NCBI GenBank assembly: GCA_023405815.1
Contig: JAEXXM010000018.1
Location: forward strand, 1 to 12,836
Length of the DNA stretch: 12,836 nucleotides
Source: Pseudomonadota bacterium
GTDB taxonomy: Bacteria; Pseudomonadota; Alphaproteobacteria; Rhizobiales; Hyphomicrobiaceae
Direction: 5' to 3'
The notes beneath the pieces were generated by a model. It was not told the DNA's origin, ran no database searches, and saw nothing but the letters and a program-made list of their open reading frames with translations. A program made the position numbers and the translations under genes. This document shows positions 1 through 6,823 of this stretch, piece by piece (positions within the stretch are counted from its first letter, which is position 1; the number at the start of each line of letters is the position of its first letter).

Positions 1-176
1 GCCATCTTGATGAGCTTGATGAAGCCGTCGCCGAGCGCCTTCATCCACGGGCTCTCGGCGATGCCCGGCGCGAGCCAGCCGACGAGGAAGCCGAGCAGGA
101 TGGCGAACAGAACCTGGACGTAGAGGACTTTGTAGAAGGGCCTGCGGGGTGTCCCCGGCGCACTCTCTGCTCGCAT
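1..176 (-). CDS. dctA: C4-dicarboxylate/proton symporter DctA, N-terminal fragment (runs off the left edge)
   Basis: The first 58 codons encode a short basic N-terminus, then FYKVLYVQVLFAILLGFLVGW, a tryptophan-proline break, and MKALGDGFIKLIKM. This is the start of DctA-family transporters (dicarboxylate/amino acid:cation symporters), which normally open with PFYKxLYVQVLxAI and later LGDxFIKLIKM. The visible hydrophobic stretch at about residues 17-38 is the first membrane segment. The family imports succinate, fumarate and malate across the inner membrane. The ATG at 176 is preceded by a GGGGGA ribosome site about five bases away. The gene follows the exported lyase gene by 104 bases on the same strand, so it is probably the last or a late gene of the porin-hydrolase-lyase run. 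The rest of the gene is outside the window, so its integrity is unknown. Confidence 0.9.
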   Translation of the reverse strand, partial: MRAESAPGTPRRPFYKVLYVQVLFAILLGFLVGWLAPGIAESPWMKALGDGFIKLIKM

Positions 177-241
177 GCGATCCCCCCAACGCGACTTTTC
201 TTCGATCTAATGCGGCAAGCCAACCAAGGGCAATTGTGGGA

Positions 242-289
242 AACCGCTAAGTCCGACGGGCTCTGGATCGCGTGCGGCTATTAGCGGTT
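242..289. repeat. Inverted repeat overlapping the lyase stop codon
   Basis: AACCGCTAA (242-250) and TTAGCGGTT (281-289) are perfect 9-base reverse complements separated by 30 bases. The right arm contains the TAA stop of the lyase gene (281-283 on the minus strand). No T-rich tract follows on the minus strand, so this is not a standard intrinsic terminator. It could be an mRNA hairpin protecting the upstream message or tuning dctA, or a protein-binding site. The role is inferred. Confidence 0.45.
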
Positions 290-1732
290 GCCTTCCGCGG
301 CCTGCGCTCGGTGCCGGCGCGCGTCGGGGTCCGTTCTCCTTAGGGTTTCGGCGTGGTCGATCACTGCATTCACCTCCTCGCGCGCCAACCCGACATAGCC
401 GCGCGGATCGAGCAGGACGTCGATTTCCTGCGACGACAGGAGGCTAGACACTTTCGGATCCTTGAGCAGTGCGGTCCTGAAATCAATGTTGTCGGCCTGA
501 GCATGGCGAATGATGTCGTGAAGGTGCTCGTCCGCCTCGTCCTTGCCAATTTTCGGGGCGAGCGCGAAGGCTACCCGCTGCGCCATGATGAAGCCCTTGG
601 TCTTGCCGAGGTTGTCCAGCATGGCAGCGCGATTTACCTGCAACCTTTCGAGAAGCCGCTTGGCTGTCTTGAGGTTTTGCGCCGTCTGCACGGAGATGTC
701 CTTGAGCGCCAAATCCGGTCCGACGGTGCTGTCGCGCTCGAAGAAGTTCACCACATCGTCGAGAATGACCTCCGCCAGCCGCGGAATGGTTCGCGAGGCA
801 TGGATGAGCGCCTCCGATTTGTTCGGGTTGACCTTCTGCGCCATCGAGCTGCTGCTGACGGATGTCGAGGCACGCGCCTCACTGGTCTCGCCGATGTCGG
901 TCATCTGCAGGAGAAAGAGCTCCTGGCCGATGTTGCCGTACAGCTTGCTGATAAGCGAAAGGGTCAACGCATAGGAGGCGAAGACGTCGCGCGTTCCATG
1001 CCAATCGTCGGGGTAGGGCTTCGATAGGCCGAGCTCCTCGGCGAAGGACCGCTCGATATCGATAGCCTTGGTACCCAGCCCGGCATATGTGCCGACCGCG
1101 CCCTTCAGAATTGCGGACCGATCGAGCTCGCCGAGAATGGACTTCAGCCGCTCTATGTCACGACGGTTCTCGCCGATCCACGTACTGACTTTCTTACCGA
1201 AGGTGATCGGTAGAGCGTGCTGGCCGAGGGTGCGCCCCGGCATGATCGTGTCCTGATGGGTGCGCGCCGTCTCGATGAGGATTGCCTCTATCTCGCGAAG
1301 CTCCTCGATGAAGAGCAGCGTCGCCCGGCGTAGCTGCAGGACGATCGCGGTGTCGTAGATATCGACCGTGGTGGCTCCATAGTGCACGTATTGGCGCGCG
1401 TCCGGATCGATCGCGCGCCGCCAGACGTTGACGAGAGCCACCATGCGATGCTGGACGAGCCGACGCTCCTTCTCGATTTCTGCGGCAGGCGCATAGCGGA
1501 TGTCGGCCTTGCGCGTGATCGCCTCAGCCGCCGATCGGGGGATGGCACCGTGTTCCGCCTGCGCGCGTGCCATCGCCGCCTCGATGTCGAGAACGTACTG
1601 GTTCGTCTGATCGACGTCGAAGACCGCTTCGACTGTCGATGGTGTGTCGGGCAAATCGGCGGGCAGCGCCGGGCCTGCGAAGGCAACCGAGCAACAGGCG
1701 GCGAGAGCGCAGGAGCGCAACAGCAAAGGCAT
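281..1732 (-). CDS. Exported lyase of the aspartase/fumarase/adenylosuccinate lyase superfamily
   Basis: This is a 483-residue protein. All three superfamily signatures are present in order: VHYGATTVDIYDTA around His117, MPGRTLGQHALPITFG around residues 165-179, and SSSSMAQKVNPNKSE at residues 293-307 (the GSSxMPxKxNP loop). The first two resemble adenylosuccinate lyase and 3-carboxymuconate cycloisomerase more than fumarase. The usual first histidine of GRTH is Leu169, although His172 remains. Gly and Pro of the GSSxMP loop are Ser293 and Ala298. Family members eliminate across a C-N or C-O bond, usually releasing fumarate. The N-terminus (MPLLLRS, a hydrophobic run, then AFAGPALPA) looks like a Sec signal peptide, which is unusual for this normally cytosolic family. 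The start at 1732 has a strong GGGAGGGG site. A longer reading to 1831 would overlap the hydrolase gene and bury the signal. The substrate is unknown; an N-substituted aspartate or similar fumarate donor is my inference from the adjacent dctA. Confidence 0.85.
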   Translation of the reverse strand: MPLLLRSCALAACCSVAFAGPALPADLPDTPSTVEAVFDVDQTNQYVLDIEAAMARAQAEHGAIPRSAAEAITRKADIRYAPAAEIEKERRLVQHRMVALVNVWRRAIDPDARQYVHYGATTVDIYDTAIVLQLRRATLLFIEELREIEAILIETARTHQDTIMPGRTLGQHALPITFGKKVSTWIGENRRDIERLKSILGELDRSAILKGAVGTYAGLGTKAIDIERSFAEELGLSKPYPDDWHGTRDVFASYALTLSLISKLYGNIGQELFLLQMTDIGETSEARASTSVSSSSMAQKVNPNKSEALIHASRTIPRLAEVILDDVVNFFERDSTVGPDLALKDISVQTAQNLKTAKRLLERLQVNRAAMLDNLGKTKGFIMAQRVAFALAPKIGKDEADEHLHDIIRHAQADNIDFRTALLKDPKVSSLLSSQEIDVLLDPRGYVGLAREEVNAVIDHAETLRRTDPDARRHRAQAAEGNR

Positions 1733-1814
1733 CACCCCTCCCTGACGCTTGGCGCCGGACACTTGCTGCCGCCGCGGCGGATCCGGGGTAGAGCACCTGA
1801 ATAGCGCGCAATTA

Positions 1815-2747
1815 TCACTCTGAGGCTGCAATGGCAGCCCCCGCCAGGATGGCTGCAGCCGGTGGTGACATGCGTGCGGCCTCGTGCCCTACGCCGGCAA
1901 CCTCGCGAAGCCGCCAGTTGAACGGGGCACCCAACTGCGCTGCCACAGCTCTCGAGCGGCGGAAGTAGAAATGCCCGCGATCGTATCTGGTTCTTCCTTG
2001 CGCCACCGCGTCGGGATCATTGCGCATGTTGGCATAGTTGGTGTCGGCTGTGCCGAGCAGCAGCGTGAAGTCGCACGCGAAGGCGTCGCGCAGGGTCGCC
2101 TTGCCGATCGGCGCGCCGCGCAGTCCGAAGGGAAACCGGAACTCGTAATCGGGCACCAGGTACCAGCCGGGGTTGGCTGCAACGGCGTGATCGACCATTC
2201 GGCAGCCGGTGTGGAGCACGTATCGCTGCACGAACTGGGATCCGGCGCCGTGCCCGAATATGCTGAACTTGCGCCGATGGCTGCCGAGGCTCCGGGCGGC
2301 CATGCGGAAGGCTTGCTCGACGACAAAAAAGCCCGTCTGCTGCCAGGGCTTAGGCTCCAGATTTCTGCTGACGACGTTGCCGATATTGTAGGTCCAGGCG
2401 CCGGGCCACTTTTCCTCGGTGAACTCGGGAACGAGGAGAACGGCGCCGTACTGTTCGGCAAGCGGCTGCCAGGTGTCGTAATAGTCAAAGGCCAGATGAC
2501 GCTCGACGCTACGGCGCGTTCCCGGCATTACAACCCAGATCGGGCTGTTGCTTGTGGCTGCTGCGGGCCGATAGGTGTAGATCGTCACCGGCCCGCGCGG
2601 GACGCCGACGACCTCGAACGAACCGTCGCCCACGGGCATTCTCTCTATGGCGGGATCGAACTGCGTCTCGGTCGCGCGCGCCGGCGTCGCCATCGAGGCG
2701 AGCGCGGCCATGAGGATGGCGGCGAGCATCAGCCGGGCACGGCGCAT
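1815..2747 (-). CDS. Exported alpha/beta-hydrolase-fold protein lacking the nucleophile serine
   Basis: This is a 310-residue protein with a clear signal peptide (MRRARLMLAAILMAALASM, then TPARA before TETQ). The body has alpha/beta-hydrolase features: PIWVVMPGTRRS near the oxyanion region, GAVLLVPEF, a nucleophile elbow FGHGAGSQFV, LLLGTADTNY where the catalytic acid lies, and GVGHEAAR with the likely catalytic His288. The elbow should read GHSxG, but the nucleophile position (residue 167, codon 2249-2247) is GGC glycine, one base from AGC serine. Ser169 lies two residues later. The closest family I recognise is the exported PHB-depolymerase-like/esterase group with GHSAGxQFV. The ATG at 2747 is preferred because GGAG lies six bases upstream and the signal peptide begins there. 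An ATG at 2798 would add 17 residues and sits 21 bases after the porin stop. It may be a binding protein or a dead enzyme rather than a hydrolase. Confidence 0.8.
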   Translation of the reverse strand: MRRARLMLAAILMAALASMATPARATETQFDPAIERMPVGDGSFEVVGVPRGPVTIYTYRPAAATSNSPIWVVMPGTRRSVERHLAFDYYDTWQPLAEQYGAVLLVPEFTEEKWPGAWTYNIGNVVSRNLEPKPWQQTGFFVVEQAFRMAARSLGSHRRKFSIFGHGAGSQFVQRYVLHTGCRMVDHAVAANPGWYLVPDYEFRFPFGLRGAPIGKATLRDAFACDFTLLLGTADTNYANMRNDPDAVAQGRTRYDRGHFYFRRSRAVAAQLGAPFNWRLREVAGVGHEAARMSPPAAAILAGAAIAASE

Positions 2748-2819
2748 GGCCTGCTCCAGGCTTGGATGCGACAGACGGGTTTGAGCGAAGCTGTCCATTG
2801 GAGTTGAGTATCCTTTGGT

Positions 2820-5369
2820 TCAGAACTTGATCCGGGTGCCGGCATAGCCGATCAAGAGATCGGTCAGCGGCACGGGGCTGGGGCCAGTCACGCCAGTCGA
2901 TGAGCGGTTCTGGACGCCTGCGGTATCGAGCTTGAAGACGCGGAAGCCCGCGTAGACATCCATTCCGGCGTCGTCGATATCCTGGTTGATCGCGCCGCCG
3001 AGCATCATCAGGCTGCTGTCGGTGACCTCAGCCAAATCCGCTTCGCGCAGTCCGGTGATAGCGTCGGACACCTCGGCGTATTCGCCGTAGATGGAGGTAT
3101 CGCCTATCGACCAGTACTGGCGGCGAAGGCCGAACGCTGTGTAGAGATAGTCGAGCGGCGGGCGATTGGTCCCGTCAGGCGTCACAAGGCCCGCGGTATT
3201 CTCTCCGTATATCGCGCCAGGGGTTCCCGCGGCATTATATTCCTCGAGGCCGTGAAACGTCCGGTGCACATAGGCAGCGGTGGCAAACAATCCCGTGGGG
3301 ATATGTAGGATGCTCGCGGAGCCCTTGTACTCGCGGCGATCGCGGAAGTACTCGGGGTGGCCTGCAACAACGCGGCCCTCGGTAGTGTCGCGCAAGTATC
3401 CTGCACCGAAGCGGAACTTGAAGTCGTTGTAGTTGATGCCGTGCTCGACGGCGACGTCGTAAAAGTCGTCCTCTCCCCAGGCAGCCGACACATCTACGTT
3501 GCCCCACTGACTTGACCACCGAGGTGCATCGTAGCGGACTACATCCCGCCTCAGAGTGTCGACGCTCCCTCCGCCCGATATGTCGTTCAACGTGGTGTTG
3601 ACCGTCCCCGAGGTTGACCTCACGAGCGCGCCGTCGCCCTGCTCGTACCAATCGGCATGCCGCAGCATGAGACTTCCGCCGATGGTGGCGATGTTGGCTG
3701 CGCCGGGCATGATGCCGCCGACGTCCTTCAGGATGATATTGTCGGTAGCTGTCGAGGTATGACCAAGCGTGACTGTGCCGAGGAGGCTGCTGCGCAACCA
3801 CCAGGCTGAGTGGCGGAGCTCGATCTGCTGCTCTCCGACGGAGACAAGCTGATCGACATCGTTGCTGGCCTGGTCATCGAGGCCAAGTGAGACGTAGTAT
3901 CCTGCGCTCCAGCCGCGGGCGATCTTGGCCGCACCCTCGAAGTTGATGCGGCTGCGGGAGGCGACGTTGTCGACAACGTAGGCATCCTGCTTGGCGCCGT
4001 CGTCCCAGAACATGACCATGCGATTTATCCAGCCGGAGACAGACAGCGAGACGTTGGAGTTGCCCTTGCGGGCCGTCGTCGCTTCGAGCTCCGCCATGCG
4101 CTCATCGATGTCCTCTCCGCTACTCGAGCCGGGCGCTCCGATCGCGAAATCAGTCAAGCTGTTGCTGACCGGGGAGGATTGGTCGAGCTGGACCGTTAGG
4201 CCGAGCGAGCCGCCGTAGAAGTACACGTCGTCGTCTGCGAGAACGTCGTGGTTGGCGGTGAAATCCTCGATCGAGGCATAGTGCGGCAACGCGGTGCTGA
4301 CGTTGTTCAGCCAGAGGAACTGGCCTGCGGCCGTGAGATAGGTGCCCTCGGCGAGCTTGAACTCGAAGCGCGGATTGATCTCGACGCCCTGCGCGAAGAC
4401 GTTCTCGTGATCCGTGCTCTCGAAGCTGCGCAGGTCGGGGCGGTTCTCCGAGACGAAGGTTCGATTGCGATCTACGAAGTTGCTATAGAGGCCGCCTTTG
4501 ATGCTGCCGCCGATTCGAATACCGGCTCCGACGTCGAACATGTGCTGCAGGCCGACTTGGAGGCCCACCAGCCGGTTGTCGGTTCGGATCGCCACGTGGT
4601 CACGCAAAGTCTCCGTGCCGATGCCAGGCACCGAATTGGCGGTGTCCATCGTCGATGAGCTGAGTACCTCGCCGAAGTTGATAGCGCGGGCGCCGATGCT
4701 GAGACCGGGAACGCCAAACGCACGTACGAAGTTGGCCTCCGCGCCGAAGAGCTTGGTCTCGTGATGGATGCTGAGGCCGTAGATGCTGTCGGAATTTACA
4801 GACGAGATGCCTGGAGCATCATCGTAGATCGTGTCGGTATCGGGAACGAAGCCGCCACCCTGGTTTGCCGGCCGCGCGACGGACAGGCCGAGTTTCGTCG
4901 CCTCCAGTCCGAACGGGACGAGGAAGAAGCCGGACAACTCGATCGGCTGATCGAAGATCGTAGCTTGCAGGGAGACTCGCACCCCCGGCACGTAGTCGTC
5001 ACCCTCGAGATCGTCGGAGCGAAACTCGACGTATGACGCGCCTGCAGTGCCACCAACGGCGGTGAAGGGTACCGAGGCCAAGTCCTCGCGTCCGTAAAGC
5101 AATCCTTCGATGGTCAGGCCGCCTGGCGCTGGCCCCCCTGACGGCAAGGAACCTGAAGCGGAGGTGTCGCCATATTCGCCGGTGCTGTCGATGGCGGTGC
5201 TGTCGACATCCTGATCGCCGGCCGCGCGCGCGCCGGAAATGAACACGGCGGCAGAAAGCGACAACGCCGCGGAGATCGTCGCAAGGGAGTTTCGGCGCGC
5301 GCGATGCGCCGTTATTGCAGACAAAACACCCGCACCCTGCGGGTTACGCACACTACGCACGCTACTCAC
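2820..5369 (-). CDS. Large outer-membrane porin, apparently two beta-barrel units in one chain
   Basis: This is an 849-residue protein with a signal peptide (basic n-region to Arg26, then LATISAALSLSAAVFISGARA, cleavage after about Ala49) and a terminal phenylalanine in GYAGTRIKF, the outer-membrane assembly signal. Residues ~75-400 alternate polar and hydrophobic strands and end in a strand-like VYFYGGSLGLTVQL. A short helical linker, DIDERMAELEATTARKGN (ends about 437), follows. Residues ~440-849 resemble a complete rhizobial-type porin (VSLSVSGWINRMVMFWDDG, then SRINFEGAAKI). Such porins are usually about 350-500 residues, so this one is roughly double. The predicted role is solute passage across the outer membrane for the exported proteins encoded just downstream. 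The first codon is GTG. A second GTG at 5360 has a better-placed GGAG site eight bases upstream and may be the true start (846 residues). Strand count and pore specificity cannot be judged by eye. Confidence 0.8.
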   Translation of the reverse strand: MSSVRSVRNPQGAGVLSAITAHRARRNSLATISAALSLSAAVFISGARAAGDQDVDSTAIDSTGEYGDTSASGSLPSGGPAPGGLTIEGLLYGREDLASVPFTAVGGTAGASYVEFRSDDLEGDDYVPGVRVSLQATIFDQPIELSGFFLVPFGLEATKLGLSVARPANQGGGFVPDTDTIYDDAPGISSVNSDSIYGLSIHHETKLFGAEANFVRAFGVPGLSIGARAINFGEVLSSSTMDTANSVPGIGTETLRDHVAIRTDNRLVGLQVGLQHMFDVGAGIRIGGSIKGGLYSNFVDRNRTFVSENRPDLRSFESTDHENVFAQGVEINPRFEFKLAEGTYLTAAGQFLWLNNVSTALPHYASIEDFTANHDVLADDDVYFYGGSLGLTVQLDQSSPVSNSLTDFAIGAPGSSSGEDIDERMAELEATTARKGNSNVSLSVSGWINRMVMFWDDGAKQDAYVVDNVASRSRINFEGAAKIARGWSAGYYVSLGLDDQASNDVDQLVSVGEQQIELRHSAWWLRSSLLGTVTLGHTSTATDNIILKDVGGIMPGAANIATIGGSLMLRHADWYEQGDGALVRSTSGTVNTTLNDISGGGSVDTLRRDVVRYDAPRWSSQWGNVDVSAAWGEDDFYDVAVEHGINYNDFKFRFGAGYLRDTTEGRVVAGHPEYFRDRREYKGSASILHIPTGLFATAAYVHRTFHGLEEYNAAGTPGAIYGENTAGLVTPDGTNRPPLDYLYTAFGLRRQYWSIGDTSIYGEYAEVSDAITGLREADLAEVTDSSLMMLGGAINQDIDDAGMDVYAGFRVFKLDTAGVQNRSSTGVTGPSPVPLTDLLIGYAGTRIKF

Positions 5370-5455
5370 TCCAACAAGCTTTCCCCACCCAACTTTTATT
5401 TATTGGAAAAAACTATGTGAAAAGCCGCGGGAGCTACTATTCGAATGATCGAAAG

Positions 5456-5480
5456 GGCTCATCAGGAATTTGCATGAGCC
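5456..5480. promoter_or_regulatory. Candidate LysR-type operator upstream of the porin gene
   Basis: GGCTCAT (5456-5462) and ATGAGCC (5474-5480) are perfect reverse complements separated by 11 bases, which gives the T-N11-A core typical of LysR-type regulator boxes. The dyad sits 87-111 bases upstream of the porin GTG at 5369, and a LysR-type gene ends at 5718 just behind it. Binding by that regulator is inference. A chance 7-base dyad in this length of sequence is possible but not common. Confidence 0.5.
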
Positions 5481-5665
5481 TATGGGGCGTGCGGAGAATC
5501 AACAACATAACCATCCTGCGACAGCGCGGAACTGCTCAGGTTTTCAGCGCTGTGTGGCGCTGCTGCACCAGCTTACGCTGCTATGTGAAGGGGGGATTGG
5601 TTAACCTGCGGAATTTCGACGGAGCACAAATGCAAAAGGCGGCAAGTCGCTGTTGATTTGCGTGG

Positions 5666-5685
5666 AAAGGCTGAAGCCCTTTTTT
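5666..5685. terminator. Weak hairpin just downstream of the lysR gene
   Basis: On the plus strand AAAGGC, a TGAA loop and GCC(C)TTT form a short stem with one bulge, followed by more T residues. It lies 33-52 bases past the lysR stop codon, where a terminator would be expected. The longer T run is on the plus strand, the wrong side for lysR, so function as the lysR terminator is doubtful. Confidence 0.25.
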
Positions 5686-5717
5686 GGTGGGCGTTTGTCC
5701 TGCAAATGTGAAATCGG

Positions 5718-6683
5718 CTATGTGCTCTTCGAGATTTTATCGCCTAATTCATGATCATCCGGAAATACGGAATTGGCATTGTCTGAATTCTTGTTTCTGA
5801 ACTCGCCGATTGTCTGCCTTACGGAATTGACGAAAGCGGTTGCATGTGGGCTCAGAGGTCTGCCGCGGGGATGGACATAGCCGAATGTAAGCCATTTCGC
5901 CGGGGAAAGCGGTCTGAACTCCACAGCGTCGCTGTCGAGGCCGCGGGCGCTGAGGCGATCCATGAACGCGATGCCAACACCGTCGCTGGCCATCTGACAT
6001 GCCAATAGGGACGACGGCGTTTCAACCATTGCGCTCGCTGAGGCGCCTGCGGGGGGAAGTAGATCGCCGAGTTGGAGCCGCCAAAGGGGATCGTGCCACG
6101 GTCCGATGAGATCGGCGTTGGCGAGATCGGCGGCGGTCAAAACGTCGCGAGCGGTAAGCGGATGTCCGACGGGAAGCACGGCGTCGATGCGCACTTTGAA
6201 GAGGGGGCTGGTTTCTACGGGGAGATGCGCAGAGGCCAGAGGCAGGGTGGCGATTGCCAGGTCGAAGCCACCCATGGCGATGTGCTCATCGATATCCTGG
6301 TGCGACAGGACGTCGACGCGGACGCGAATGCGATCGGTCTCTTTCCGGAGTCGAGATAGAGCCGGGGAAATCACTGCCTGTGCGATTCGCGCCGTCGTCA
6401 GCAGATGAAACTGCTGGTCGCCGCCGCGGATGTCCCGGGCGATGCGCGGCAGGTCCTCGATTCCAGCGAGGATGTGCTTGGTCGTATCGTAAAAGAGCTT
6501 GCCCTCCCTGGTCATGCTCAAGCCGCGACCAGTACGGTTGAACAACCGCAGTGCGAGCTCGCCCTCGAGCATGGCAATCAATCGGCTGACCGCCGGCTGG
6601 CTGAGGCAGAGATCGCTTGCGGCTGCCGAGAGCGAGCCGCGCTCGGCGATGAGTTGGAAGGCCCGGAGGGCTTTGAAATTCAT
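5718..6683 (-). CDS. LysR-type transcriptional regulator
   Basis: This is a 321-residue protein. Residues 1-60 are the LysR winged helix-turn-helix: MNFKALRAFQLIAERGSL, then AAASDLCLSQPAVSRLI, a linker helix, and LFNRTGRGLSMTREGKLFYD. Residues ~90-300 form the periplasmic-binding-like effector domain (LLTTARIAQAVISPALSRL, GGFDLAIATLPL, DAVLPVGHPL). The C-terminal tail is rich in Asn, Asp and Ser. The chosen ATG at 6683 matches the normal LysR N-terminus although its ribosome site is weak. In-frame ATG codons at 6827 and 6824 lie at the dctP stop (ATGATG) and would add about 48 unrelated residues. It follows dctP on the same strand and faces the porin run, so it probably controls one or both. 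The effector is unknown; a small organic acid is a reasonable guess from context. Confidence 0.9.
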   Translation of the reverse strand: MNFKALRAFQLIAERGSLSAAASDLCLSQPAVSRLIAMLEGELALRLFNRTGRGLSMTREGKLFYDTTKHILAGIEDLPRIARDIRGGDQQFHLLTTARIAQAVISPALSRLRKETDRIRVRVDVLSHQDIDEHIAMGGFDLAIATLPLASAHLPVETSPLFKVRIDAVLPVGHPLTARDVLTAADLANADLIGPWHDPLWRLQLGDLLPPAGASASAMVETPSSLLACQMASDGVGIAFMDRLSARGLDSDAVEFRPLSPAKWLTFGYVHPRGRPLSPHATAFVNSVRQTIGEFRNKNSDNANSVFPDDHELGDKISKST

Positions 6684-6823
6684 GTTGCGGGGCCATCGAG
6701 CGGATGCCGGTGGAAGCCGAGTACGCGACTGCGCGCCGCTGCGTCCGTCCTTGGAAGGCTCAGCGCATTCGCTGTGGGGCGGCGTCGAGGTGATCGAGGT
6801 TGTCAGGAGCGTTGCGCCGGCCA

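Larger units (their letters stand above)
5370..5717. other. Non-coding region between the lysR and porin genes
   Basis: I see no credible gene in these 348 bases. They hold the presumed promoter of the porin run on the minus strand, including an AT-rich patch at about 5391-5425, the LysR-type dyad at 5456-5480, and a small dyad TTCGA-N4-TCGAA at 5440-5453. There is also a 7-base inverted repeat ACAGCGC/GCGCTGT at 5521-5527 and 5547-5553, and a weak hairpin next to the lysR stop. No -35/-10 pair was convincing enough to call. Confidence 0.6.

Noticed and set aside
212..225. A GG-N10-GC pair upstream of dctA resembling a sigma-54 promoter
   Set aside because: Only the dinucleotides and a few flanking bases match; the TT of TTGC is CC. 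Such pairs are frequent by chance here, although dctA of rhizobia is sigma-54 dependent.
353..1027. A 224-codon plus-strand open frame opposite the lyase gene
   Set aside because: It is a mirror of a well-supported lyase with conserved motifs, in GC-rich DNA where long antisense frames are common. Its own product has no recognisable features.
1694..1705. A lipobox-like LAAC at residues 10-13 of the exported lyase
   Set aside because: Only about six residues separate the basic residue from the cysteine, too short for a lipoprotein signal. A later AFA or LPA cleavage site fits better.
1884..2807. A 307-codon plus-strand open frame opposite the hydrolase gene
   Set aside because: The minus-strand product has a signal peptide and hydrolase motifs; the antisense product shows none.
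5413..5589. Two copies of CTATGTGAA (5413-5421 and 5581-5589), with a further CTATGTG at the lysR stop
   Set aside because: The spacing is irregular, the unit is short and one copy is in coding sequence; no stronger pattern supports a repeat array or operator.
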